DNA of 64,000 nt from Tanypteryx hageni (lineage: Eukaryota; Arthropoda; Insecta; Odonata; Petaluridae). Position numbers and translations under genes: made by a program. Below the pieces are notes generated by a model. That model was not told where the DNA came from, searched no databases, and worked only from the letters and a program-made list of their open reading frames with translations. Location: the NCBI GenBank assembly GCA_028673005.1, contig CM054116.1, forward strand, positions 94,818,707-94,882,706. Direction: 5' to 3'. Positions 47,444 to 60,129 of the stretch are shown here, piece by piece. Position 1 is the stretch's first letter, and each line of letters begins with the position of its first letter.

Positions 47444-50340
47444 CCTTTGTGAGTCTGGAATGAGCTATCGGTACCAGCTGGTAGGAAAAATCCTTGCAAG
47501 CAAAAGTGAAGTTCAAAATGCTTGTTTCATTAATTATGGAAGAATATATGTGTGTGTGAAGTGTGGACTATGACGCAAAACAGTCCACGTTTAGTCTGAA
47601 GATATTCTACTGGCGTGTAATGCAATATAATACCTACGCTTGTTATAATTTAGCAATATTATAGTCCACGTTAAAGAGCTTAACCCAGCTTTAACTGAAC
47701 ATATTTAACTTTTATATAGGATTCATTTTTAAACATGAAATTAACGAAAATTAGTCAAGTTTTTGCCATCTTTCGCCAGGGAAATACAGCGATAATTGGA
47801 AAGGCTATCGATACCGGCAGATTTGTAAAAGGAAATCCACGAAACAATTCAGATAACAAACGCATTTAGCAATGTAGTGCTTGACCATCCGGCCACACGA
47901 CCGTCAAATTAAAATGGGAAGAATGCCAAATTCTCATACCCACGCGCGCGCGTCTACACACACACACCATGAGGTTTCGCGTAGAAATTCGCAGACAGGA
48001 ATTGGAGAAGCATGATACAGCCGCGACGATGAAACGAGATACCATTTTTCTCGAAGAAATCAACGTCGACCGGGTCGGAATATATTTCTGTCACCTTGAA
48101 GGGGGACACGAGAGCAGTATTCCAAGGTGGGTTGAAAACCGCATGGCCAACTCCCCTTGTTAACAAATGCGGCTGGAGAGGGCGTGCCACAGTCCTTCGA
48201 CGCCATCGAATGGACGTTCGTATTTAATTCAGAGAGATTAACTGCTTCAAATAAAATCTTGATAAAGGAAAGCGAAATCGAACGATGATGAGTCTATGGT
48301 CGCACTCTATTATCTGAGAAGGCTGAATTAACTACTACAGATAAATGACGAGGTTTTTTATTTGGAATACCTTGGAGGTGACTCATTCTGCGTCATGTCA
48401 GCGATTAATCCGATTGTGCTGTTGCTTTCTCTCGTAACCTAACGAAAATGATGATCGACCACTCGAAACAAACCGATTAGGTAATAAAAAGTTAACTTCA
48501 ATGGCGTTTATTTGGCTTACCATTCGATTTTAAATAGAGGGACGAAAAAGTTTTTCTCCTTGCTGCTGAATGAAAGACAGAATAAAAGCTGGCGTGCGTA
48601 CAAATAACAGCTACTATCATAATTCACCTTCGTCGTACTAAAAACAAAAGGCGAACGGTCTCTCCATTCATTTGCATTGTTCCAACAGGCGTATCCCTGC
48701 CGTGAATACATTGGTAAGTCTTAATATTGCAAGCTATTAATCGTAATTAAGAGGCTCCACCGCGATTATATTATCATTTCGCGGTTCTTTCACCGAGGGA
48801 GTTGTTTCGAGAACAAAATTTCAAATTAAATGGCAATTTTTTCAGGAAACGGTCGCAGAAAAGGGTAATCTTTTTTCGGCGACTTCCTACTCCTACTGAT
48901 TTTTCAGCAAAGAATTAAAAGAAAATTTCGCCCTCTTTTCTTCCAAATTTCCGTTTCCTCTCTCATCCATTACCTCGACTTATCCCGACCGGACGCCCGA
49001 CCCCTTCGCGCAGAATAGTTTGAAAATCCATGCGTAACGCGCGTTAAAAAAAAACACCACGACGCTTTATTTTGCATCGTGCGCTTCGCTCTCTCGTTTC
49101 TTTCCTCCCGACTTCCGCTCCCGATGCCTTTCGCAGGCGGTGCGAGAGGGCGTGGTGCCGTCACGGCCAGTGCACCAAATCGTCGGTTGGCTGTCGGAGA
49201 GGGGTGGGAGCAGGTGGCGGTAGAAGGAGCACCAAGACTCCATTCCATGCTCTCTCTCTCTCTCTCTAACACAAACACACACACTACAACACCTCGTCAG
49301 AACAATAGACGACTCCCACACCAACCCAACCTCCCACTCTCTTGCTTCCATTTCTTTCCCCGACTTCTATCATTTCCGTCGCGAGATATAAAACGCCCCA
49401 AGCGATCGCGTAAAGTAAATTGCAGTATCCCATTCCTCGACTAGACACGCTTGGTAATTCATAGCTCGGGTTTTTCCTTTAAAACTATCGGTCGCAAATT
49501 AAAAATGGACACTTGCTCCTTTTGCGATATTTTGCCGAGTTACCATTTTTGAATGTTTCAAATTTAATTTAAAAGTTCGCTGTAGAACGATTGGACGGTA
49601 GCATTGCGAAATTTTAAGACGACTCGTAAAGCTAAAAAAAAAAATGCGTTCGAATTGAGAGATTCCTTATCTGGCCTTCTAAACCAGTGCCGTTCTAACT
49701 ATTTTTCCATACACCTCTTGGATATTTTGATCGAATCCTTGGTATCGCCACTCCTTATCTGATAAACCTGCCTTCGTACACGCAAAATCAATTTTGTTGA
49801 TACCACTTTGGGTAGCATGGTACCACTTGTGGTATACTTATCCTACTCTGAATGGCCGTTTTCTAAACTACAGACAAATGAAGATTAGTATATGGGTAAA
49901 GGAATAAAAAATCTTAATTAAGTAATGCTTTACGCTGCGTTGTTTCACTAAAGACAATGTAAAATTGCTTGCCTTACAAAAATTGAAACTGTTCCACGAA
50001 TCAAAAAAAAATACCGTCTTTAATCAACGGCATCGATTTTTGGATTTGTGATGATAAATTTGAAGGTTATAACTGTAATTATCAAATAATTAATGAAAGG
50101 AATACCATTAAAAATACAATGCTGTATTGTACTGTTGAAATAATGTTTACCTACCTACCTAACTTTCACTCCTGCATTAATGCATATGATGGACAACCAA
50201 CTCCAAACAAGTATCAATTTTAAATATTCGCAATTATTTTTTGATGAATTAAATAACACAACATTAATGCTTTATTGCAAATATACTCCAAAATTGTGAA
50301 CCTAATATTGTGGTGTTAACAATGGATGCATATTTTAAAA
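47444..50340. other. No gene recognised; GC-rich patch near 49.1-49.4 kb
   Basis: 49080-49450 is GC- and CpG-rich with (CT)n at 49251-49268 and a TATAAAA at about 49387 on the plus strand, so it could hold a promoter, but I see no gene attached to it. Confidence 0.35.
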
Positions 50341-50344
50341 AAGA

Positions 50345-50372
50345 ATATATATATATATATATACACACACAC
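50345..50372. repeat. (TA)n(CA)n microsatellite
   Basis: Alternating AT repeat passing into an ACACAC run. Confidence 0.8.
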
Positions 50373-51170
50373 GAGTAGTCGGTTATTGCATACTTGCAAT
50401 CGCTTAAAAAAATCACCATACACCAAGATATAAACTCGTAAATAAACCAACGCGATCTCCATGGCAACAGCACTTCAATCACGTGGAGCCTATATGTATT
50501 AAATAATAAATTCCATGAGTAATAGCATTATATTTTTAATTTTCCGTGAAATTAAGGCATCTATCCGTAATTTCCATATTCCCTGGCAATCGGCTCGTGT
50601 CCAAGTTTTCGTATTTCAAGTTTCGTCACTCAGACCGCACTGCATGAGCAATAAGAATAATCATCATTAAGACAATACCCTATACATTAAATTTATGGAA
50701 AAATTAGGATATTTTCTGTTAAGATTATGGCATCATCATCCATGCCTTTAGCGCGTATTTGGATAAAAATATCGAGAAATAGGTATGACGCCATTATATT
50801 TAACAATTTAAGAGTTAAATTTCTCGAAAAACTACGAAACACAATATTAAAATACTTTTCACGTTTTACCGTGGCTGCTATCAAGATTGCTTCTCCTATT
50901 GTGATCCCTTATAGCCATATCTCGCTCATTCCTACAGTCGATAACTCAAATTTAATCGTCATGTTTGCGCTTTTAGTAGTATGTGAGAATTGCAATTATC
51001 TATGACACCCTCAATCACAGTGTGTGTTGCAATTAGTGTTTTGGATAGGGTAAAATCTTACATATTATCGGAAGAAAATATTGGTGATGATGTTTTCATA
51101 ATATTTCTGATAATGAAAGTTAGAGTTATATGCTTATGGGAATAAACTTTATGTTAATGCGATTAAAGAA
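50373..51170. other. No gene recognised
   Basis: AT-rich; short ORFs only. Confidence 0.4.
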
Positions 51171-51175
51171 AAATG

Positions 51176-51365
51176 AAAAAATATATTTCCGTAACTCGAA
51201 GTTTCTATAATTCGATTAATTTTTGCTTTCCTTTGAGATTCGAGTTATAGAAGTTCCACTGTATATATACAAATATTTAAAAATATATTTCCATAACTTG
51301 AATTTTCTATTAATCGAATAATTATTACTCTTCCTTGAGATTCGAGTTTTGCAAGTTCAACTGTA
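51176..51365. repeat. Two adjacent copies of a pogo/Tigger-like terminus
   Basis: 51176-51262 and 51283-51365 are about 75-80% alike by eye. Each contains ATATATTTCC-TAACT, a GATTCGAGTT block and ends with (C/A)ACTGTA. Reversed, the end reads CAGTGGAACTTCTATAACTC, typical of pogo-like termini. Confidence 0.5.
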
Positions 51366-51605
51366 ATTCGTTATGACGGCATTAATTTCCATTAAAAGCA
51401 TTGAATCACTGCAATCGTAAAGTATAATATCAGATCCCTTTAAAAGCACTGGGGTAGTTGCCATAGTATTTTAAAGATTTTCATTGTTGAAAAGAGGAAA
51501 AAATTCACCTTTTTCCGATTAAAAGCAGATATTTACGCTAATTCGGTATGTATTTGATTTCTACTTTCAAAAATTAAGAACTCCGTTTTTTCACATAGAC
51601 AACTA

Positions 51606-51727
51606 TTCTTTTCGCGATTTCGTATCCCAATTTTAAGTAATTTAAAAATGCATTTATAGAAAATCTTCTTTTCACGAATTCGTATCTCAAATTTAAGTAC
51701 ATAATTTTAAAATGCATTTTTAGAAAG
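51606..51727 (+). repeat. Short tandem duplication, about 60 bp unit
   Basis: TTCTTTTCGCGATTTCGTAT and TTCTTTTCACGAATTCGTAT start the two units; both end in AAAATGCATTT-TAGAAA. A (GTGA)n run lies nearby at about 51904-51924. Confidence 0.7.
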
Positions 51728-51924
51728 CCTTGCACTGAATCCACTGAATGCTTTTCTTATGGGGTATTGAAATGGAAAATTGGGGTGAAAAAGATCCATT
51801 AAATATTAACTTTTTTGTGATTTTCGATTATTATCGTCGGTTGTGCCACTCGACCAACCAACATAAATTTCAGATTTCTAGAAGTACCTAAGAGTTTTGT
51901 GTCAGTGAGTGAGTGAGTGAGTGA

Positions 51925-54900
51925 GGCACAAGTAGCTTTATTATTATAGATATAATTTTAGCTTTTAAATTTGTGATTATTACGAGAACTCGCTTCTCAC
52001 TAAAACCTGAATTATGGGTTCATATCAAAATCAATGAGACTTTTTCAATTAGGCAAATAATTTGAAAATGACTAATTGGATATCGTGGGGGATTTCGAAT
52101 TTCTAAAGATAGAATTTAGCATAATCAATGCTTTAAGCATTAATTTCTTTACTTAACTACGAATACAATGGAGAACATATGTTACCACTTCTGCCCAAGG
52201 CGTATTAATTTTTGCAGAGCAATGAAGAGGAAATTAATTTAAAAAGCTTGAAAATTACTCTTACCGACCAAAGCTAAAAATACATTTTTGCATATAAATC
52301 CCACACTATTGATTTAAAACATGAGTTTCTTAAATAAAAGCGGCAGGATCAATTTTCACGCGATGCACGCTAGAAGATATAACCCTGCAAGCACGTGATA
52401 TCATAACTCACCTCCAAGTACCTCTATTTTTCTCTCGCTAAGTTTACCCTTCATTAGCATAATCGATCGCCTTAAGAATTGCGTCAGTCTTTTTTTTATT
52501 TTTCGCTTTTCGTGGCGCAGAATGAAAAGGTCATCCGCCCGGCGGTCGGCTGATTTTGACCAATAAGAGGACGAAAACGACGAGAGGTGGGCATTGCCCC
52601 ACGGTACGTGTATTTCTCGAATAGCTTCGGAAGGGAAATATAATCTTTCCGATCGACACGGAAAGTGAAACCCTTGGTAAATGTAAATTGCCATTGGCGC
52701 ACAGGCGAAAATTTCACTGCATCAAATTTCCACCTCACCTGATATAAAATGAAACCACCTTTTTTGTACAACAGGGTATGTACCGGTTATTTCTCTGGAT
52801 GAGTAAGCGCATTACATTTGCGACGCAACATTCCATGTCTCAATGGTTCATGACTCAACGTCTTATCTTACCCGTTCCTCACCTCCACCATATTAGGAGT
52901 CGACTATCCACCTAGACCTCTCGCATAGTTACTAGAAGCAGAAGCAAGTTTAAATCAACATGCCAAAAGAAATCCTCTGAACGAGCATAAGAGTAAGTTA
53001 TTTTTTCGACGCCAATAATGAGCATTGAAACGTGTGTACATCAAATATTCTTCGTCCCTCCTACAAATCACCACTAAAGTCTGCTGCGCGTACCGTTGTT
53101 TCAGAGATGCAAAGCGATTTTAATAGTATCGGCATCCAATAACTGGGGCGAATCCAACCTGGATCAAATGATGAAATGCTGTTGCGCACTCAAGTATTGG
53201 GTTGAGAGAGATTTTTCTCATGTTTCTTATCTTTGATCGACAATCATACGAAGATTTGAGAGATCAGACAGCTTGACATCATACTTGTAGATAAAATACG
53301 TGCCAACTATATAGTTGTACTCGCATTTGCGAATCATCAGTATGGTTGCGGATAAGATCCCTCATAAATGCGCGTAATCTTTTGATGGATGGAATTCGAA
53401 CCTTTCTTTAGATTTTGAAATTCCATTAATTCCAGTGTTTTCAATATTCAAAGGCATTTTTAATCCATAACAACTAAATTTTTAAGAATGGATGACACTA
53501 TCGAAAAGTACTGCACGAAAACCTGCAACTAATTTTGTTTCTATGGCTTATATAAAATCATTCAAAAATAATGTTAATCAGACCCCAAACGCGCTTAACA
53601 CGAAAAACTAGAGCAACGGGCTTTTTTATCGCGAATATTCAGCTTGCCTCGTTTATTCGAACTTCCCCTTGTACATTTTTCATACTAGGGTAAAGAAATA
53701 ACCATACGTCACGCACAGTCTGCTTTTTATTGCCGCGAAGTGTTACAATGGATCGAAGTGCCAGCACGCGGGCGTTGAGCTGCACTTGCCATTTATGCCT
53801 GAGGCAGCGGGGTGGAAAGAACCAAGCCAACTATAGCTGGAGACGTTTGCGTAATTACCGACCACATGCGATCCGCATCAAATCACAACGCCATCGCGGC
53901 AAGAACGCGCGCGTTGAAGATTGCTTTGATTTATTTTTACCCGGGATATTGTTCTGCGACGAAATCGAGATGAAAAAAATTGAACACGCGTAGATTTCGG
54001 TCGTCTTGCAGCTGTCAAAAATGAAGGCCGAAGAACGGAGCGAAACGACTGAACTAGAAAACACATCATCGTGAATAATCCACCTACGGCACGGATTGCA
54101 TTCAGACCAGTGAAATTCACCGGAATGACTAAAAAAAGAGCCGTTAGAAGCGTGAAAATAACCTTACGATCACGTATGCGGAGAAAATGATGATGGAGAT
54201 CGAACAAAATGTTCATCTCAAGATGCGCTCGAAAATTCGGACCATTCACCGGGGAAGAAAGCCTCACGAAAATCCAGCTTTCCAGTATACCTATACATAT
54301 ACTAGTAGAAGGTGCTTGCACACTGCAAGCATTAGACATCTCAACTTGAAAAAAACATTCATTTTTCAGAGAGATACTTCATCATGGTAAATATTTCTTT
54401 AATTCAAAGGATTTCTCCCCGGGAGCAATTTTCGTTTTTTCCTTATGGAACAATAATGGAGTAAAACAATCGCTAATTATTAAAATTTTAGGAATATTAT
54501 ACTTTTTCCACATTGGGTTAATAATGCTACACATTTTTGCCAAATTTGAAATTTATAGCACTTTTAGAAGTGAAATGCCATTTATCTAATTGTTTAAATT
54601 TAAATAATTTTTAACGGCCGCAATAAGAATTCCATGAATACAATGAAATGTTTTTTCCTTTAAACAGATTAAACTCTAATTAACTTAAAAATTTCAGCTC
54701 TCTAACTAGCCCCGTAGTATCTAAAACTTTACCTATTTGTTTAAACTTTAAGAATTTTTAACTGTCAAACAAATTAAAATATCAAAATTTGTATAATCCC
54801 TATTTCGTTTTTTTACAAATCCAACATCTTCAAAAAATTTCAACTCCGTAGCACATGCGGAAATACATACACCTCGAAAATTTGTTTAAACAATTGCGAA

Positions 54901-55085
54901 TTTTTAGCGTACGAATTGTTGCATTTTTTCAGATTTTCGTTTTTTGTATTCAGTTTTACACAAATTTCTACCTAAGAAAAAAATTTCGAATCTCCAGCTC
55001 ATCTGGAAGTGCCTAAACATTAGTATCCTCCTATATGTTATATGTTATCTCCTCCTCCTCCTCTGTAAGGTACGTCTATATATAA

Positions 55086-55086
<1 letters not shown>
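51925..55086. other. No gene recognised
   Basis: Mixed to AT-rich, short ORFs on both strands, no family motifs. Confidence 0.45.

Positions 55087-55088
<2 letters not shown>

Positions 55089-55143
<55 letters not shown>
55089..55143. repeat. (TA)n microsatellite
   Basis: About 27 uninterrupted TA units. Confidence 0.95.
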
Positions 55144-55144
<1 letters not shown>

Positions 55145-55145
<1 letters not shown>

Positions 55146-55543
55146 CACCCGGGACAAACTACCAAATATGCGCCCCCTCCATAAAACACTCTCTAATATC
55201 TATTTTTTTACTATATAAATTTTAAGTGAAAATTAATAAATAAAAATAAACTATAAATTATAAAATTTCTCACTATAAATGTACATAATTTAAATACCTA
55301 ATTATAATTACATACATAATTTAAATACAGAAAGTATAAATATTTTAATATTAAAGAGTTATTCTATGTGATTTTAATGCAGCAAACTCATCAATAGCAT
55401 CATCGAAATTTATATTTTATGCTATGCGTAATGTCTGGAACAAGTATAGTAGTGAAATCGCTCTTGTTCTTGTGTCATGAAACCTCGCACAACTTACTAT
55501 TAACAATTTTTGCGCCCGGGGCAGATGCCCCGCCCTAGTTACG
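55145..55543 (-). mobile_element. Probable hAT-like element lying between (TA)n tracts
   Basis: Read on the minus strand it begins CAGTGCCGTAACTAGGGCGG, then GGCATCTGCCCCGGGCGC, and finishes near GGGGGCGCATATTTGG and CCCGGGTGTTAT. The GGGGCAGATGCCCCGCCC block recurs at about 58094. Both sides are (TA)n or (TG)n(TA)n. Confidence 0.4.
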
Positions 55544-55545
55544 GC

Positions 55546-55547
55546 AC

Positions 55548-55625
<78 letters not shown>
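55546..55625. repeat. (TG)n(TA)n microsatellite
   Basis: A short TGTG run passes into more than 30 TA units. Confidence 0.95.
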
Positions 55626-55627
<2 letters not shown>

Positions 55628-55795
55628 TGTCAACAAGGTGTTGGGATGAGGAATTCTTTTACGTGTGTCGCTTCGACATCCCCAGTGCCTCGCCAACCTG
55701 AAGTCGTCTGATTGGTGAGTGTTCACTGGGTTTCCTCATCCCAACACCTTGTTGACATCCATATATTCATTTTACCTTTCCTTTTCCGTAAGCTG

Positions 55796-55796
<1 letters not shown>
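55626..55796 (+). repeat. Repeat P copy 1 with 27-bp inverted arms
   Basis: GATGTCAACAAGGTGTTGGG (55626) and its inverse CCCAACACCTTGTTGACATC (ending 55759) form 27-bp arms around a unique core with GTCGCTTCGACATCCCC and GCCTCGCCAACCTGAAGTCG. The right flank ends CCGTAAGCTGTTATATATA. A better-developed palindrome of the same family is at 61337. Confidence 0.75.

Positions 55797-55842
<46 letters not shown>
55797..55842. repeat. (TA)n microsatellite
   Basis: About 22 uninterrupted TA units directly after repeat P copy 1. Confidence 0.95.
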
Positions 55843-55844
<2 letters not shown>

Positions 55845-56525
55845 ACGAAGCGCGTAGTGTTTTCTCCGATAAAGATGTGAGAGGAAAGGATCGTAAGATG
55901 AGATCGATTTAGTCTTCCACACGCGATCACGAATATTCAAGAATTTGGAATATGCATCGCGTATTTTTTTGAAGAATTGCCCTTTTCTGCTAAAAGACCT
56001 TAGGTAAGCAATCTCTTAAGTGGCAGAGATGAAGAACGATTATGAACTGGAATGACGAGATAGCTGGGATGAAATTAAGTTCAAAACCCTTATCACAAAA
56101 TCCAGAAGATTTTTCCAGTCGACTGTGACAGAAATCGCGTATTTTTCGCGAATTCGTCGCTGGATACGGCTGCGTAGCCTGAGACCTATTTTCAGGAGGG
56201 ATTAACAACTCGGTACCTCGAAATGGTCCAGCGAAGAGAGGCTCGTTAAGAAAAACTACACACATAATTATCCTACTGTTGTAGAACTCTCGAGAGATTC
56301 GAGATAGCAGACAACGTGGTTTAGATGAAAGCTCCCTAAACTCCAACAGTTAGAATTATTTAGTATCCGCGAACTCATCGAGTATGCGCATGTCATAGTG
56401 GTACTTACTATTGCTAATGAGCGACGAGGTAGATTACAGGATTCAAGAAAATACGATCAAAAATGGCGAGAAACGACAGCTGATTCGGATTCTTTCTCCA
56501 ATATGGCATAAAACATCCTAATATG
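55843..56525. other. No gene recognised
   Basis: The 118-codon minus-strand ORF at 55990-56346 has no family motif and is probably chance. Confidence 0.4.
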
Positions 56526-56718
56526 CAGGGTGGTCCATTAGTCACAATCGGCTGTAATGAAGCAAAACTACGAAAAAGCTCGAAAGCAAAATTTAGAATA
56601 TAAGTTTAGAAATGTTTATTGATCTAGATAAATATTTATAAATCTATTTTTAAAATTTTACTACGATATTTTTGCTTTCACTTCGTCATAACGGATTGAT
56701 AACTTTTAGGACACTCTG
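56526..56718. mobile_element. Mariner-like MITE, 193 bp
   Basis: Left CAGGGTGGTCCATTAGT and right (reversed) CAGAGTGTCCTAAAAGT; inverted similarity continues through CAATC and ATGAAG/ATGACG. No ORF. Confidence 0.55.
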
Positions 56719-58080
56719 TTGATGTAATTACAGCGCATGTAAGGTGTAACGAAACCCCTTGCCATATTCGGCCGATTTCAGGGCAAAAACGTGAGCGTAA
56801 AAAACACGATTTTTCCTGCCCGTTCATTTTACACCGAAAGCGAACCAAGTCGGATATATTTTTTAAGTAAAAAATATGTTAAAACGAGATTTGCCGTCGC
56901 GACAAGTAACGTACGGAGCTAATGTTTCTCTCGCGCTACTTCGGACACGCGTGCATTACATCCCCGCAGCGTAGCATGTTTTCGAGAGATAAACGCCTCC
57001 TGCACAGCACGACACTTTTAGCCGCACGCCGTGCATCATTTAGACGAGGCGGGAGGACAAAACCCTCCCCTCCAACAGACGGCGCGCACCTAGATAACCC
57101 CGAGCAGAGCACCGTAGCCGTTAACTTGGCCTTCGGCATCAGGAAAAAAGGAGAAGAGGACTTCCGCTCGAAGGAAGTCGAACCGAAGAGCGAGCGCTTC
57201 GGAGAACCTCTTTTTTTCATTTGTCACGCGATAATCGCGACGATTTCCGATGCGCTCGGATCTTCATCATCCTCGCACGATCACGAAAGCGGAAATACCA
57301 CGCCAAAACTCGCCGGGGTAGATTGGCGAAGGAATTCGCTTTTCGCGCAAACTCGTCTTTAAACGCCGCGATCGGATCGAAAAAGGATTGGATGGGAGTG
57401 AAATTTGAAGACAAAAGAGGAAGGGAAATGATTCAGACGCGTTGAAGGGGAACGAGAATTGCCGTGAAATGAAGAAGACTCCAGAGACCCACGAGGAAGT
57501 GGAGATCCCTCTTTATAACACGGAACTTTCTGCAGACATTGCTGATGACGGTGGCGATGGCAATTCCCCGGAAAGGTTAAAAGCAGAAAAAATACGTTTT
57601 AACAGTTTTATTCTCATTCATTCGTCATTGCCTCATAAAATTGGCGAGGAATGGTATTTTCTGAAGGCTTTTTGGAAAATTTTTATACGATCATGTCCTT
57701 CGAGGTCTTCGAAGTTACCTTAATGGCAGTGAGGATGAAAAACGAGCGGCTCCAAAAAAAACAGTTTAAATATGTTAAAGGGGAGGAATAAAAAATACCT
57801 CTCTACATGCCTCTGGGGCCAATCGTGGTTGGCATTGCGCATTGCCAGTATTTTCAAATGCGACTCCTCATATTTTTCTTCGCGTATCATGTTTAAAGAG
57901 TTACACACAGACAAAGCCATTCTGCCTTTCGGTAGGTTTTTGTCCTTTAAAAGAGCTAACGTAAAAGATTTTCTTCTCAAAACACACATAAAGGAAGACT
58001 TAGCCTACCGCTGGCGGATTTCGGCGTAGGAACGTAAACTTACAAAAAATAAAAACGTACAAAAAACCGGCGTGCGTGTG
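56719..58080. other. No gene recognised
   Basis: The 146-codon ORF at 56922-57362 overlaps others on both strands and shows no domain. Confidence 0.4.
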
Positions 58081-58520
58081 ACGCGGTCGCGTGGGGCAGA
58101 TGCCCCGCCCCCTTCTCCATCCCTTTGATGGGTCCACGACACGAGATAAAGGAAACAGCCTGGCGTATGGAGGATAGCAGCGCCTGCAGACCCCTCTTCT
58201 ACAATTCCTCCCCTTCCCTTCTCAATTCCACCGCCGTCAACTGACTCCCCCTTCGCACAACCTCCCCCACGACCCCTCCTCCCCCGCCCCTTAAACCCCT
58301 TATTCTCCCACATCCTCGCCTCCACAGAGCCGTCGGAGCGTAGTGCCCATTATCTTCGTACTATGACCTCAGAGGGCCCTCCCACCCCAGTCCTCGGGAA
58401 CTTCACTTTCACCTCCGCCGTGACTCACCCTCGTGCCTCTTCCCACGCCGCCACCCCCTCTTCTACCCCCTTCCGCCCACCTCTCCCTCTCTCCCCACCC
58501 ATCCTTTTGTGGCCCTAAAG
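58081..58520 (-). repeat. C-rich pyrimidine tract region
   Basis: The plus strand is dominated by CCCC and CTCC runs, forming a G-rich minus strand. Contains the GGGGCAGATGCCCCGCCC block shared with 55517. Confidence 0.7.
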
Positions 58521-58679
58521 AAGGGAGAGGTTCCCGAGGCGACGGAGACATAATCCGCCTCCTCCATTCCAATACATAAGGACGAGCTGAACCACGAAAC
58601 GCACGCACGCACTCCCTTCACTTTTTTTCCTTTCCCTCTATTGAGAGGATTTCCAGGCAAGGTGGTGAGCCCACGTAAC

Positions 58680-58975
58680 GCAGGTAATGGGAGTAGAGGA
58701 AGAGGAGTAGGGAGGAGCATGGGGTCAGGGGGGGAGGGAGAAGACATGTTCCCGTAAAGGGTTTGGATAAGGAGAGTCGGATCCGGAGACGTCGCTAGTC
58801 GGCGAACGGCAAGAATGGAGCGAAAGGAGGGTAAAGGGAGGAGAGGGAGGAGGGGATAGGTAGATTGTGGGAGGGGGAAAAAGGAGGGAGGGATGAAAAG
58901 GGGAGGGAGGAAAGGGGGAAGGAAGAAAGGGGGAGGCGATAAAGGGGGAGGGAGAAAGGAGAAGAAATATATAGA
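58680..58975 (+). repeat. Purine-rich low-complexity tract
   Basis: Runs of GGGAGGGAGG and GGAGGAG on the plus strand, polarity opposite to the tract at 58081-58520. Confidence 0.8.
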
Positions 58976-59329
58976 TTCGTCTTTATTTGGGCGAGATTGA
59001 GAATAAACAGTCTCTTCTCCCATCTAACCCATTGTCAATTACAAACAGGAAGAAAGTAGCAAAGAATAAAAATAAAAGATTACATAAAATAAATTACTAC
59101 ATAAATACAATGCCAAGTTATCATTTTTTCGGAAATGAAAAGAGATGGAGATTTGTTTGTGGGGAAAACTAGGGAAAATTAAGGTACTATTCCGTAGGAA
59201 AAGCCCCACTGCAGGAAAACTCCCACACAAGAAGGGAGGTGTGAAAAACCTGCGAAACCTACAGATAGCATATTTAAAGATTGAGAGGATAATTAAAAAT
59301 AAGTACATAAATGAAATACACAAATAGTT

Positions 59330-59545
59330 AGAGAGAGGGGATGAGGGGAAAGGGGAGAAAGGGGAAGAAAATTAATAGGGACGGACGTTAGGCGAAGAGG
59401 TGACCGTCCGGACGCGTCCCTTCGAGAGACACGGGTGGGAGAGGGGGATGAGGGAGGGGGAGGAGGGGAGGGGGATGAGGGAGGAGAGGGGGATGAGGGA
59501 TGGGGAGGAGGGAGGAAGGGTAGGAGGGAGAGGTGGGAGAGTTGG
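59330..59545 (+). repeat. Purine-rich minisatellite-like tract
   Basis: Repeats of GAGGGGGATGAGGGA and GGAGGAGGGAGG; low complexity, no gene. Confidence 0.75.
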
Positions 59546-60129
59546 GTATAAAGACATGTACGTTTGCGGTCAATTGCCTTCCTCCTCTTTAGCGACCCGC
59601 GTATCTAAATATAGCGACGCGCCCGCTTGTCGTACCGACGCACGATTTACCTCTCTCTCTCTCGAGTATCGGAGGGAAAAGCGAAAAAGTTTTCGGGGAA
59701 TAGGTCGCGATAAAGGGGAAATACCGTAGAATGCGCCGTTGGGGGGAAATCCGGCCTTTGCGGAAGTTTCGTATATTTTCACTTGAAGTCTTCAGTGTTA
59801 ACGTCGACGGAGGAAATAGCGTGGTTCGGAGGCGCCCGAAGAAGGCGTCTTCGCCGTAGGAGCGAGGTTCGCGGAGAAGAAAGAGGCAGGGCCACGCACG
59901 GTAGTTGGGAAATCTCATTTTCATCGCCAAGAGATTCTTTTTGAAAAAATTAGAAATCGTCCGTAGAAAACTTAGGGAAATTTTTTTCACCCTCCAAGAA
60001 TGACACTGAAAAAATACAGGAAAATTCAAAAATGACTTATCGAACTCTATATTTTTGGCCTAGATAAAGGGCTCATGCATGGGGGAGGCTTCTGCCGATC
60101 TTGGGTCTCCCCTCATCCTCCAAGCCAAG
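59546..60129. other. No gene recognised
   Basis: The 146-codon minus-strand ORF at 59589-60029 has no recognisable motif. Confidence 0.4.

Noticed and set aside
53878..54339. 153-codon minus-strand ORF as a possible crb first exon
   Set aside because: No signal-peptide N-region, no clear phase-1 donor and no similarity I recognise.
58463..59023. 186-codon Pro-rich minus-strand ORF
   Set aside because: Produced by the purine-rich low-complexity tract at 58680-58975.
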